A stretch of DNA of 64,000 nt, taken from NCBI RefSeq assembly GCF_036711975.1, contig NC_091966.1, forward strand, positions 2,983,501 to 3,047,500, in the 5' to 3' direction. Positions 19,901 to 31,500 of the stretch are shown piece by piece. The DNA comes from Onthophagus taurus (lineage: Eukaryota; Arthropoda; Insecta; Coleoptera; Scarabaeidae). The first letter of the stretch is position 1, and every line of letters starts with the position of its first letter. The notes under the pieces are model-generated. The model was not told where the DNA came from and searched no databases. It saw nothing but the letters and a program-made list of their open reading frames with translations. The translations under genes were made by a program, and so were the position numbers.

Positions 19901-22279
19901 TAGCAAAAATTTTTATTAACAAACACTGTTCCTGAAGTAATTCTAAACAAATTTTGTTAACAACATTTTTTGATTAAATCAACAATAAGGATATAACCTC
20001 AAAAATATTAATTTTTGTAGCGCACTGTTCAGAGAGAAATGAAAATTTCAAGTTAGAAAAAAATTGTTTTAACAAACACTGTTCCTGATGCAATTCTTAA
20101 CAAATATTGTTAACAACATTTTTTGATTTAATCAATAATTAAGGAGATAACCTCAAAATATTAATTTTTCCATGTTTATACCTAATTACACTTAGACGCT
20201 TAATTAATAGAGATGTAAAATTTTGTTATTAAGATAATTGATTTAAAATCGAAATTGAAACAAATTTTATTTAAAACATTTTTTGATAAAAACAATAATT
20301 ATTGAGATAATTAATTTTGATAGCATACTATTCAGAGGGAAATTAAAATTTTGAGTTAGCAAAAAATTGTATTAACAAACACTGTTCCTAAAGTAATTCT
20401 AAACAAATATTGTTAACAACATTTTTTGATATAATCAATAATTAAGGAGATAACCTCAAAATATTAATTTTTTCATTTTTATACCTAATTACACTTAGAC
20501 GCTTAATTAATAGAAGTGTAAAATTTTGTTATTAAGATAATTGATTCAAAATCGAAATTGAAACAAATTTTATTTAAAACATTTTTTGATAAAAACAATA
20601 ATTATTGAGATAATTAATTTTGATAGCATACTATTCAGAGGGAAATTAAAATTTCGAGTTAGCAAAAAATTTTATTAACAAACACTGTTCCTGAAGTAAT
20701 TCTAAACAAATTTTGTTAACAACATTTTTTGATTAAATCAACAATAAGGATATAACCTCAAAAATATTAATTTTTGTAGCGCACTGTTCAGAGAGAAGTG
20801 AAAATTTCAAGTTATAAAAAAATTGTTTTAACAAACACTGTTCCTGATGCAATTCTTAACAAATATTGTTAACAAAATTTTTTGATTTAATTAATAATTA
20901 AGGAGATAACCTCAAAATATTAATTTTTCCATTTTTATACCTAATTACACTTAGACGCTTAATTAATAGAGATGTAAAATTTTGTTATTAAGATAATTGA
21001 TTCAAAATCGAAATTGAAACAAATTTTATTTAAAACATTTTTTGATAAAAACAATAATTATTGAGATAATTAATTTTGATAGCATACTATTCAGAGGGAA
21101 ATTAAAATTTCAAGTTAGCAAAAAATTGTATTAACAAACACTGTTTCTGAAGTAATTCTAAACAAATTTTGTTAACAACATTTTTTGATTTAATCAATAA
21201 TTAAGGAGATAACCCCAAAATATTAATTTTTCCATTTTTATACATAATTATACTTAGACGCTTAATTAATAGAGATGTAAAATTTTGTTATTAAGATAAT
21301 TGATTCAAAATCGAAATTGAAACAAATTTTATTTAAAACATTTTTTGATAAAAACAATAATTATTGAGATAATTAATTTTGATAGCATACTATTCAGAGG
21401 GAAATTAAAATTTCGAGTTAGCAAAAAATTTTATTAACAAACACTGTTTCTGAAGTAATTCTAAACAAATTTTGTTAACAACATTTTTCGATTTAATCAA
21501 TAATTAAGGAGATAACCTCAAAATATTAATTTTTCCATTTTTATACATAATTACACTTAGACGCTTAATTAATAGAGATGTAGAATTTTGTTATTAAGAT
21601 AATTGATTCAAAATCGAAATTGAAACAAATTTTATTTAAAACATTTTTTGATAAAAACAATAATTATTGAGATAATTAATTTTGATAGCATACTATTCAG
21701 AGGGAAATTAAAATTTCGAGTTAGCAAAAAATTTTATTAACAAACACTGTTCCTGAAGTAATTCTAAACAAATTTTGTTAACAACATTTTTCGATTTAAT
21801 CAATAATTAAGGAGATAACCTCAAAATATTAATTTTTCCATTTTTATACATAATTACACTTAGACGCTTAATTAATAGAGATGTAGAATTTTGTTATTAA
21901 GATAATTGATTCAAAATCGAAATTGAAACAAATTTTATTTAAAACATTTTTTGATAAAAACAATAATTATTGAGATAATTAATTTTGATAGCATACTATT
22001 CAGAGGGAAATTAAAATTTCGAGTTAGCAAAAAATTTTATTAACAAACACTGTTCCTGAAGTAATTCTAAACAAATATTGTTAATAAAAATTTTTGATTT
22101 GATCAATAATTAAGAATATAAGCTCAAAAGAATTTGTATATATATATTTTTATATATTTTTTTATTGAGAAAATCGTTCTAGATTTAATTTAGAACAACT
22201 TTTGTATGAAATTTTCTGCTGAGAACGAGTGGAGGGGGGAAATCGTTTTGTTACAAAAGTTCCGTGCTCTAGTCATCAT
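16901..22279. mobile_element. 5.36-kb hAT-like TIR element whose interior is a satellite array
   Basis: The element spans 16909-22271 and is flanked by a perfect 8-bp direct repeat GTCATCAT (16901-16908 and 22272-22279). Ends: CAGGGCACGGAACTTTTGTA at left, TAGAGCACGGAACTTTTGTA (minus) at right. The TIRs run about 50 bp, through a C6 run and CTCCACTCGTTCT; the left TIR has an extra GATAC. The (C/T)A(G)NG start and 8-bp duplication are hAT hallmarks. There is no transposase frame: 16983 to about 22130 is tandem repeat. It interrupts a Penelope ORF. Confidence 0.92.
16983..22130. repeat. Satellite array of 303-bp dimers and 456-bp trimers
   Basis: Unit starts, taken at GCATACT: 16983, 17286, 17589, 18045, 18501, 18957, 19260, 19563, 19866, 20323, 20626, 21082, 21385, 21688 and a partial 21991. 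Nine units are 303 bp and five are 456-457 bp. A 303 unit is a half of about 153 (GCATACTATTCAGAGGG...) plus a half of about 150 (CCATTTTTATACATAATTAC...). The long units carry an extra 153-type half that begins GCGCACTGTTCAGAGAG. Copies are very alike, including shared rare variants. No coding potential. Confidence 0.95.
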
Positions 22280-22560
22280 ATTCAGGCAAATTTTTGATTA
22301 TAATATCAAATTCTATGGATGTTAAGGGAAGATTAATTTTTGGTTTTAATGCAAATTTATACCCTTTGTATAGAAGTTTTTCTTCTTCTTTTGTAAATGA
22401 AATTGTTGTGAAATTCGCAAACTGTGATGGACCATGAGTGTCAGATGGAGAATTTCTGTTTTCTCTTCTTCTTCTTTTCTTATTTTGTTTCTTCTCAAGT
22501 TGTTAATCTTTTTGATTTTCTTATTGTGATCTTCCTTTTTCTCTAAATATGTAAACATTT
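22280..22560 (-). pseudogene. N-terminal part of the Penelope ORF right of the insertion
   Basis: The minus frame reads FANFTTISFTKEEEKLLYKG, YKFALKPKINLPLTSIEFDI and IIKNLPEYDD, joining exactly with DIRSDLNFF on the other side of the insertion. K-L-L-Y-K-G is the usual N-terminal PLE segment. A lysine/glutamate-rich frame upstream (MFTYLEKKEDHNKK) may be the true N-terminus in another frame. Confidence 0.7.
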
Positions 22561-22599
22561 TGTATTTTATTAATTAATTACTGCCACCAAAATTCTGAA

Positions 22600-23946
22600 A
22601 TATTGCATTTTATGGATATAATTTTTTGTGTATTGTTTCTTAAATGAAATGCACTGTATATTGGCATTCAGTTGTAGTTTCGGTTCTAAAACGTAACATT
22701 TAACGATTTCTAGAAGTTTAAATTCTGGCTGCAAGGTTTAGTAGTAGTCTTATTTGGTTGTATTAATTTTAGTTGTATATGTTAAAGGTAATGAATGAAA
22801 TAATAAAACAAAAACAATTTTTTTAGGCATATATGTATATTACAATCACAAAGTCGTTTTGTTTATTATAAATATTGCTATTTTAGATTTAAAAAATTCA
22901 ATTTACATAGTAACAGTATTCGTTCTAATAGAAATAGAAAAATTTCGCAAGAATATCATTCTTATTTATGTACATTTGAGCTAAAAATGACTATCGTTAA
23001 TCCCTCTTAACAAGTCGGATAAAAACTGTTAAAATAAGGATATTTAAAAATTAAAAATGCGACGGTTAATAAACGAAACGATCATTTCGTTTTCTTTTTC
23101 ATTTAAGAATGGAACGTTCGTAAAAGACGCAATATATATATTTTCGGGGAATATTTACAAAAAATATACAAATTATAGAAAAAAAATGTACAAAAAAAAG
23201 CGGATTATACAAAAAAGAAACTCTTGAGAGCAAATTCTAACAAAAATACGGTTTATATCAAAAAGTTTTTTTTTAAATAAATGCAAATTAATAAGTACTG
23301 AGAAAAACATTATAACGCATACATAAATATAATTACTCAAAAATACAATTTAATTTAATGAGATTATATAGGCCAATTCGTTACAGGTATCGTTGATGAA
23401 ATCATTTTTATTTTATTATATTCAAAAATATAAATTTTTTTATATGTTTTTTTTTACTATACAAAAGTTCTTTGGTATATAAACTATTCAACAATCTCGC
23501 TTTCACCCTCCAAACACTCAATAATCACTCTCTTTACGCTAAGACCCTATTTTAGTTCTTTTTATAACATCAATCGTTTTTTTTTTCTTGTTTTTTTTTT
23601 GATGATGATGATTATAATGTAAAAACTTCATCACCGAAGCTGAAATGTGCGAAATGAAGTTAACATTTCTTTTTTTCTTAAGGATTTTGGAAGCTCTCAT
23701 CGGAAAAGTATCAATTGGGATTATTCTTTTTTTTTGAGGGTAGGGTTTCGGGGGTAGAATTTTTTAATACGACGCTTTTGACTATTTTACACGACAAATT
23801 TTGAATTTGAAATTGACGACTTTTTTTTTTCGAGGTTAAGAAAAAACTTGCACCTCTTAGATTTTATTCGTATTTTTTTTTAAATTTAATTTACTGATAT
23901 GTACAAACTAGTATTGACATCCCAGAATTTTATTTTTTTTATATAT
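22600..23946. other. AT-rich DNA with T-runs; possibly 3' UTR or flank of the rst/kirre gene
   Basis: No reading frame. Many T-runs (A-runs on the minus strand), a GATGATGATGATTATAATG stretch at 23601-23619 and several minus-strand AATAAA sites. Whether the receptor's 3' UTR reaches this far, past the repeat block at 24-27.4 kb, cannot be told from sequence. Confidence 0.3.
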
Positions 23947-24040
23947 TTAACCCTTCAATACACGCACGTGGAATATCAATCAACGTAATTTAAATTTCTA
24001 ATTTTGCACTAACACCATTTTTTTGTCGTCTGAAGATGCA

Positions 24041-24782
24041 TAGTTAAACCCGAAACTTTCTAGTTCTAGGTTTAGTGTTAGTTCTAGTTTTTATTATTAT
24101 TCAGCGCTAAATTGTAGTGTATTTTTATTGGACTAAAAGTAGAACTAACACTAGAGCTGGAACTAGAATCACTCGGGTTTAGCCATCTTAAGAAACGTTC
24201 GGCTAAACCCGAATGTTTGTAGTTCTAGGGCTAGTATTAGTCTTAATGCTAGTGTTAGTTCTTGTTTTAGTTGTTATTCAGCGCTAGATTGTTGTATATT
24301 TTTCATTGAAGTAAAACTAGAAGTAACACTAGACCTAGAACTAGAAACATTCGGGTTTAGCCGTCTTGAAAGACGTGCGGCTAAATCCGATTGTTTCTAG
24401 TTCTCGGTCTAGTGTTAGTTCTGGTTTTGCACTAACAATATCACTAGAACTAACACTACAACCTAGAACCATTCCATTTAGCTGTACGTCTCTTAAGACG
24501 GCTAATGCCGAATGTTTCTAGTTCTAGCTTAGTGTTAGTCCTAATGCTAGTGTTAGTTCTAGTTTTAACTGTTATTCAGCGCTTTATTGTTGTATATTCT
24601 TATTGAACTAAAAGTAGAACCAACACTAAACCTGGAACTAGAAACATTTGGATTTAGCCGTCTTGAAAGACGTGCGACTAAAACCAAAATATTTCTAGTT
24701 CTAGATCTAGCGTTAGTCCTAGTGCTAGTGTTAGTTCTACTTTTAGTTCTTATTCAACGCCAAGTTATTGTATATTTTTTGA
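24041..24782. repeat. CTAG palindrome family, tandem block
   Basis: Consensus half-site: ACTAGAACTAACACTAGACC, TAGAACTAGAAACATTCGGG, TTTAGCCGTCTTAAGAGACG, followed by the reverse complement, so each monomer is a palindrome of about 120 bp centred on an AGAC/GTCT core. Monomers are separated by AGTTGTTATTCAGCGCTAGA and TTGTTGTATATTTTTATTG. About four to five monomers here. Other loci: 1600, 13305, 27143, 36362, 40937, 43018, 49843, 53479 and 55118. Confidence 0.9.
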
Positions 24783-24844
24783 AGTTGCAGTAAAATTTGT
24801 AAACAACAAATTACACGATATTTTATGGATTAGGTTAGTTTTTT

Positions 24845-25245
24845 TGAAGTTCTTAGGTTGATGTTAAATTTCCTGTTAGAAGTGAAGATTATCATGAAGT
24901 TTAATAGATTAGAATTGAGGTTGATGAAGAATTTCCTGTCAACAATAAAGGTTTTGATGAAGTTTATTTTGATTGAATTGAAGGTGAATTTGGATCAAAA
25001 ATTAAAGATTTGCTGAAGTTGCTATCGTTGAAGTTAAACTCGCGGTTCTTGGGTTGATGTTAAATTTCCTGTTAGAAGTGCAGATTATCATGAAGTTTAA
25101 TAGATTAGAATTATTGAGGTTGATAAAGAATTTCCTGTCAACAATAAAGGTTTTGATGAAGTTTATTTTGATTGAATTGAAGTTGAATTTGGATCAAAAA
25201 TTAAAGATTTGCTGAAGTTGCTATCGTTGAAGTTAAACTCGCGGT
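24845..25245. repeat. Tandem duplication, about 196-bp unit, two copies
   Basis: TTGATGTTAAATTTCCTGTT at 24858 recurs at 25054, and the two copies match to AGTTAAACTCGCGGTT. Within each copy weaker repeats of TTGATGAAG...TTTCCTGT suggest a shorter ancestral unit. Confidence 0.85.
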
Positions 25246-25436
25246 TAAACATTGAAGTTTATATGATGTTGCATAGATTGGCTTGGGACTATTGAAGTCG
25301 TATTAATTGTTGTCAATTTTCCTTTAAAAATTAAGATTTTGATGAAGCTAAATTTGCCAAGAATAATTGAAGATTACTCAAAGTTTAATGATTAAAGTTA
25401 TATTATTTGAAGTTCTCAAGTTGATGTTAGTTTTCC

Positions 25437-26420
25437 TTATAGAGCCATCAAAATAACGATTTGCACGAAATTGATGAAGACTGGGAAAATAATGTATTCA
25501 AAATTCAAAGATAATTGATTTTCCAAAGAAATGGAAACTGTCAAACGTATTTTCATTCTGTATTTGCTGTTATAGATAATAAAGAATACGATGCCCTTCA
25601 AACGAAGTTGATCAGAATTTCTGTCCATGTCGAAATTTGCAAATATACTAAAAAAATAGTGTCTATAGTGAAATAATAAAATGGCAATAATAATTTCTTT
25701 TCTGTATTTGCTGCTATTGATGATTAGGAATACGATGTAGTAGAAACAAAGTTGATCAGAATTTCTGTCCAAGTCGAAATTTGCAAATATACCTAGAAAA
25801 ATTAGTTTTTACAGAAATATAGAAAGTGACAATAATAATTTTCTTTCTCTATTTGTTGTTATAGATGATGAGGAATACGATGCACTTCAATGACAATGGC
25901 AGAAATAATTTTCTTTCTCTATTTGTATCTATAAATGATGAAGGAATACAATGCAATTTAAATTAAATTAGCCAGAAATACTATTCAATTCGAAATTTAT
26001 TAGAATTTAAATAAAACTGGGTTTCAATGAAAATAGGAAATGGCAAAAGATTCTTTTGTTCATATTTGCTGTTTTAAGATGATGAAAACTACGATGCAAG
26101 TCAAACTAAGTTGATTAGAAATTCTGTTCAACCCGAAATTTGCAAAAATATAAGAAAACCCCGTTTCTAGAGAAATACAAAACTAATTTTTTTCTCTCTT
26201 CGATGGTATAAATGATGAGGAATACGATGCAGCTCTAACTAAGTTGATCAGAAATTCAACTCAACCTCAAAATTTGCAAGAATTTACAAGAGGCGATTTT
26301 CCAGAAAAATGAAAGTTACCAAGAATCTTTTTTTTTTCATTATTTCAAGGTGTAGGGGATGAAGAATACGAAGCATTCCAGATTAGATTGATCAAAACAT
26401 CTACTTAGCCCAAATTTGCA
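25437..26420. repeat. Degenerate tandem array, period about 145 bp
   Basis: Recurring marks: GATGAGGAATACGATGCA, AAGTTGATCAGAATTTCTGT and GAAATTTGCAAATATAC, at 25583, 25728, 25873, then more diverged to about 26358. The same family occurs reverse-complemented at 49040-49835. Confidence 0.8.
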
Positions 26421-26439
26421 AAAAAATCAAGTAGGACTA

Positions 26440-26970
26440 AAGAAATTAAACTTCTTTTCAAATAAATTCTTTTTTCGATTTGAAAAATGAAACTTTTTGA
26501 GCTTATAGAGAAAGAATTAGTCCTCATTTTGCTGAAAATTTTAAATCTTTATGATTTTTCATTTCATAGAAAAAAATTCTTAAACTCAACTTAACTCAAA
26601 AATAGAAAACTTCCCTGATTATGATAACATTAATTTTTTTTAGAAAAAAATGTTACGAATTAGTATCATTTTTTGAGGTTGTAACTTCAATTTGGTAAAA
26701 ATTTCAAACTTCTCGGATTTTCCGTTTCTTTGAAACAAATTCTTAAAATCCTCAAAACCACACATTTTTGAACATCTTTTTGAATAAATTTTTTTTAAAG
26801 AAAGTATATCGATTTAAGGAATTAAACTTTTTGAGCTTACAAAGAAAGAATTAATGCTCATTTTGTTTAAAATTTTAAACCTTTTCGACTTCTCATTTCG
26901 TACAAAAAAATTCTTAAACTCAATCTAAAAACGAAACATTTTCTTGGTAATGATAACATTAAATTTTTAA
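26440..26970. repeat. Diverged copies of the 363-bp intronic satellite
   Basis: TTTTTGAGCTTATAGAGAAA then GAATTAGTCCTCATTTTGCT at about 26497 and a second copy at about 26828 match the unit of the array at 28600-33290, outside it and beyond the last receptor exon. Confidence 0.8.
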
Positions 26971-27142
26971 ATGATGAGTGATTCTAAGTTGATTAGAAAT
27001 TCTGCTCAACCTCAAAATTATCAAGAATTTACAAGATCTTCCAGAAAAATAAAAGATACCAAAAATCTTTTTTTTTTATTATTTCGTGGTGTTCTGATCA
27101 AAATATCTACTTTGTCCGTATTTGCAAAAAATCAAGTAGAAC

Positions 27143-27288
27143 TATTGACCTAAAACTAGAACTAACACAAGTAGTAACACTATACCTAAAACTAGAAACA
27201 TGTGTTTCTAGTTCCAGCGTTAGTGTTAGTTCAACTTTAGTTGTTATTCTGCGCTAGGTTGTTATATATTTTTGTGCATCTTCAGATA
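27143..27288. repeat. CTAG palindrome copy
   Basis: CTAAAACTAGAACTAACACA ... AACTAGAAACATGTGTTTCT with its inverted partner, then the usual TTATTCTGCGCTAGGTTG spacer. The inner TTTAGCC core is deleted. It closes the repeat block on the side of the receptor gene. Confidence 0.8.
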
Positions 27289-27373
27289 CAGCTATCTTTT
27301 GCTTGGCGATCGCTTCTATTAACAATTGCGGACTCATAGTCTCAAGCACATGTATTGGAAGGTTAAGGGTTAA

Positions 27374-27914
27374 TTTTGAATAATATTTTTTCTATCAATA
27401 AAGAAATTGCACATTTTCTTGCACATATTTTGTCCCAAATTAACCCTTAAATACGTTTTAGTTTAATCTGGGGGTTTTGATATAAAATTTTTTTTCTTGG
27501 TAGCTATTAATATAACTGTACTATTATCCGATTAATTTTTAATCACAATTCGTAGTCATCAATTAATTTAATTGTCTAGGTAATAAATCTTTCCCATATA
27601 AACTTTACAGGACGTTTAAAAAACTGATTTTTTCGTTACATTTTTTTTTAAATTAATAAATATACACCTCGGCGTTTTTATTTTATTTTTTTTTACAAAA
27701 TTGACGAAAACTAACATAAAAACGATTCCATGCTAAGTAATTTTTTTAATAATCAGTCTTTTTTCTTTTAACCACCAATTTCTTTTACTCTTTCCCATTC
27801 ATTCTTATAAATTTTTTTAACCATCCGTTTTTCACCAATCGTTTTTATTTAACAATCTGATTCATTAATCGTATCCAATCGAAGCGCAAAGAACCTATCG
27901 GCAGCACACGTGTA
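27374..27914 (-). other. Probable proximal 3' UTR of the rst/kirre gene
   Basis: AT-rich, without frames or recognisable repeats, directly after the stop codon of the terminal exon. Several minus-strand AATAAA candidates (for example at about 27845). No experimental end can be read from sequence. Confidence 0.4.
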
Positions 27915-28517
27915 TTATACGTGCGTGGCCATCGTCCCCCGTTTTATTGTTGTCGCGTTACTGTTCGGCACAATATATTGACTCGTAGGCGAATTTGGAA
28001 GTCTCGTAACTTGGGGAATGCTCCCGTTCGAACCGTTCGCGGCCAACACCGTGTTCACCACGTTAGCACTAGCAGTCACCATACCACTTGAATTTATTAT
28101 ATTCAAATTATTTCTTGTCGAGTCTCTACTATATGGTGGAGGAGCCGGCGTTGCGGCTGGATTCGCCGTATTTGGAGTTGGAAGGCCGATGTTCGTACTT
28201 CTTAAATACGGATTACCGTATGTGGCACTAAAACGAGGATCAATCCCGCCGACGGGGATGTTCCCATTAGGAACGTTTCCGTCGTGAGAATGAGATGCAT
28301 TCAAGGAGTTTAGATGAATGTCCGACAGGTCGGAAAGCGGCATTCCGCTCCCGGAAACTGGAATTTGATGACCACTTTGTAATGAGTTTAGTTGAAGACG
28401 CGTCGATTGAATGCTGTGATCTAATGAAGAGGTTATTGGGGGCGGTTGCATTAATGGCGGGTTGTAATCTCTTGAGTAATCTACGTAAGGGACGTAACCA
28501 TTGTTGTTTTGGCCATC
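27915..28517 (-). CDS. rst/kirre: rst/kirre exon 8: cytoplasmic tail and stop
   Basis: Begins in phase 0 after TTTTTTAG with DGQNNNGYVPYVDYSRDYNP, includes DPRFSATYGNPYLRS, and ends in the PDZ-ligand-like THV. Proline/serine/asparagine-rich and otherwise unstructured. This GC-richer 600-bp exon is an island between two satellite-rich stretches. Long antisense frames opposite it are shadows. Confidence 0.93.
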   Translation of the reverse strand, partial: DGQNNNGYVPYVDYSRDYNPPLMQPPPITSSLDHSIQSTRLQLNSLQSGHQIPVSGSGMPLSDLSDIHLNSLNASHSHDGNVPNGNIPVGGIDPRFSATYGNPYLRSTNIGLPTPNTANPAATPAPPPYSRDSTRNNLNIINSSGMVTASANVVNTVLAANGSNGSIPQVTRLPNSPTSQYIVPNSNATTIKRGTMATHV

Positions 28518-31500
28518 CTAAAAAACAAATTTGTGGTAAATTTAATTATTCAAACAATCATGATAAAATATAATTGTAATATATTAAATGTTAAAAAAAA
28601 GGTATCGATTAAGTAATGGTTAAACTTTAATTTGATACAAATTGAAGATTCTTCCTAAGTCCATATAATCTAAAAACCATACATTTTCGAACATCTTTTC
28701 GAATAAATTTTTTTTTTGAGAGAAAGTATTTTGATTTAAGGAATGAAACTTTTTGAGCTTGTAGAGAAAGGATTAATCCTCACTTTGCTGAATATGTTAA
28801 ATCTCTATGGTTTTTCATTTCGGAGAAAATAATTCTTAAACTCAACCTAACCCAAAAAAAAAAACAGTAAATTTTCTTGGCTATGATAACATTAAATTTT
28901 TTTAGAAAAACTTTTAGTAATTGGGTAATATTATTTTTTGAAGTTATAAAAGAATGATTAAGCTTTAATTTGATACAAATTTCGATGTTCTAGGATTTTC
29001 CGTTGCTTTGAAAAAAATTCTTAAAGTTCATATAGCCTAAAAACCATGCATTTTTGAACAACTTTTCGAATAAATTTTTTTTGAAGAAAGTCTTTCGACT
29101 TAAGGAATGAAACTTTTTAAGCTTATAGAGAAAAAATTAATCCTCATTCTGCTGAATATGTTAAATCTCTATGGTTTTTCATTTCGGAGAAAATAATTCT
29201 TAAACTCAACCTAACCAAAAAAAAAAACAGTAAATTTTCTTGACTATGATAATATTACATTTTTTAGAAAAAACTATTAGTAGTTGGGTAATATCATTTT
29301 TTGAGGTTATAAAAGAGTGATTAAGCTTTAATTTGATGCAAGTTTCAATGTTCTAGAATTTTCCGTTTCTCTGAAAAAAATTCTTAAAGTTCATATAATC
29401 TAAAAACCATACACTTTTAAACATCTTTTCGAATAAATTCTTTTTTGGAGAATATACTTTGATTTATGGAATGAAACTTTTTGAGCTTATAGAGAAAGAA
29501 TTAGTCCCCATTTTGCTGAAAATTTTAAATCTCTATGGTTTTTCATTTCGGAGAAAAAAAATTCTTAAACTCAACCTATCCCAAAAAACCCCAGTAAATT
29601 TTCTTGGCTATGATAACATTAAATTTTTTTAGAAAAACTTTTAGTAATTGAGTAATATTATTTTTTGAAGTTATAAAAGAATAATTAAGCTTTAATTTGA
29701 TACAAATTTCAATGTTCTAGGATTTTCCGTTCCTTTGGAAAAAATTCTTAAAGTTCATATAGCCTAAAAACCATGCATTTTTGAACAACTTTTCGTATAA
29801 ATTTTTTTTTTTAAGAAAGTCTTTCGACTTAAGGAATGAAACTTTTTGAGCTTATAGAGAAAAGATTAATCCTCATTCTGCTGAATATGTTAAATCTCTA
29901 TGGTTTTTCATTTCGGAGAAAATAATTCTTAAACTCAACCTAACCCAAAAAAAAAACAGTAAATTTTCTTGACTATGATAATATTAAATTTTTTAGAAAA
30001 AACTATTAGTAGTTGGGTAATATCATTTTTTGAGGTTATAAAAGAGTGATTAAGCTTTAATTTGATGCAAGTTTCAATGTTCTAGAATTTTCCGTTTCTC
30101 TGAAAAAAATTCTTAAAGTTCATATAATCTAAAAACCATACATTTTTAAACATATTTTCGAATAAATTTCTTTTTTTAAGAAAGTACTTCGATTTGAGGA
30201 ATGAAACTTTTTGAGCTTATAGAGAAAGAATTAGTCCTCATTTCGTTGAAAATTTTAAATCTCTATGACTTTTCATTTCTGAGAAAAAAATTCTTAAACT
30301 CAACCTAACCCAAAATAAACAATAAATTTTTTTGACTATAATAAAAAATTTTTTTTAGAAAAAACTATTAGGGGTTGGGTAATATCATTTTTTGAAGTTA
30401 TAAAAGAATGATTAAGCTTTAATTTAATACAAGTTTTAATATTCTAGGATTTTCCGTTTCTTTGAAAAATATTCTTAAAGTTCATATAACCTAAAAACCA
30501 TACATTTTTACACATCTTTTCGAATAAATTTTTTTTTTAAGAAAGTATTTCGATTTGAGGAATGAAACTTTTTGAGCTTATAGAGAAAGAATTAGTTCCC
30601 ATTTTGTTGAAAATTTTAAATCTCTATGACTTTCAATTTCGGAGAAAAAAAATCTTAAACTCAACCTAACCCAAAATAAACAATAAATTTTTTTGACTAT
30701 AATAAAAAATTTTTTTTAGAAAAAACTATTAGGAGTTGGGTAATATCATTTTTTGAAGTTATAAAAGAATGAATAACCTTTAATTTAATACAAGTTTTAA
30801 TATTCTAGGACTTTCCGTTTCTTTGAAAAATATTCTTAAAGTTCATATAACCTAAAAACTATACATTTTTGAACATCTTTTCGAATAAATTTTTTTTAAA
30901 GAAAGTATTTCGAGTTAAGGAATGAAATTTTTTGAGCTTATAGAGAAAGGATTAGTCCTCATTTTGCTGAAAATTTTAAATTTCTATGACTTTTCATTTC
31001 GGAGAAAAAAATTCTTAAACTCAACCTAACCCAAAATAAACAATAAATTTTCTTGACTATGATAACATTACATTTTTTTAGAAAAAACTATCAGGAATTG
31101 GGTAATATCATTTTTTGAGGTTATAAAAGAATGATTCAGCTTTAATTTGATACAAGTTTTAATGTTTTAGGATTTTCCGTTTCTTTGAAAAAATTCTTAA
31201 AATCCACATAATCTAAAATCCATACATGTTTGAACATCTTTTCGAATAAATTTTTTTTGAAGAAAGTACTTCGATTTAAGGAATGAAAGGTTTTGAGCTT
31301 ATAGAGAAAGAATTAGTCCTCATTTTGCTGAAAATTTTAAATCTCTATGACTTTTCAGTTCGGAGAAAAAATTCTTAAACTCAACCTAACCCAAAATAAA
31401 CAATAAAATTTCTTGTCTATGATAACATTAAATTTTTTTTAGAAAAAACTATTAGGAATTGGGTAATATCATTTTTTGAGGTTATAAAAGAATGATTAAG

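Larger units (their letters stand above)
14740..22600 (-). mobile_element. Penelope-like retroelement, split by a satellite-bearing TIR element
   Basis: Minus-strand PLE with the ORF on both sides of the insertion at 16909-22271. Removing the insertion and one GTCATCAT restores the coding line LPEYDDIRSDLN. The 3' part ends near 14740, where GGTTTCGACACATAAAGGTC and ATCATCAG form the hammerhead-like motif seen at PLE ends. The 5' limit, near 22600, was not defined. Confidence 0.82.
23947..27373. mobile_element. Possible non-autonomous piggyBac-like element (TTAA ends) carrying repeat blocks
   Basis: The left end is TTAACCCTTCAATACACGCA. The right end read on the minus strand is TTAACCCTTAACCTTCCAAT followed by ACATGTGC. 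Allowing a 7-bp indel, both share TTAA-CCCTT...CAATACA-GC. TCTGAAGATGCA also occurs inverted at 24030 and 27300, just inside the ends. Between them are CTAG repeats and degenerate tandem arrays. A second TTAACCCTTAAATACG occurs at 27439. Confidence 0.4.

Noticed and set aside
16983..22130. CRISPR array
   Set aside because: Regular repeats, but units of 303/456 bp without short unique spacers, in eukaryotic DNA inside a TIR element.
28018..28573. Two long + strand frames (89 and 92 codons)
   Set aside because: They lie antisense to rst/kirre exon 8; the openness comes from the GC-richer coding exon on the other strand.
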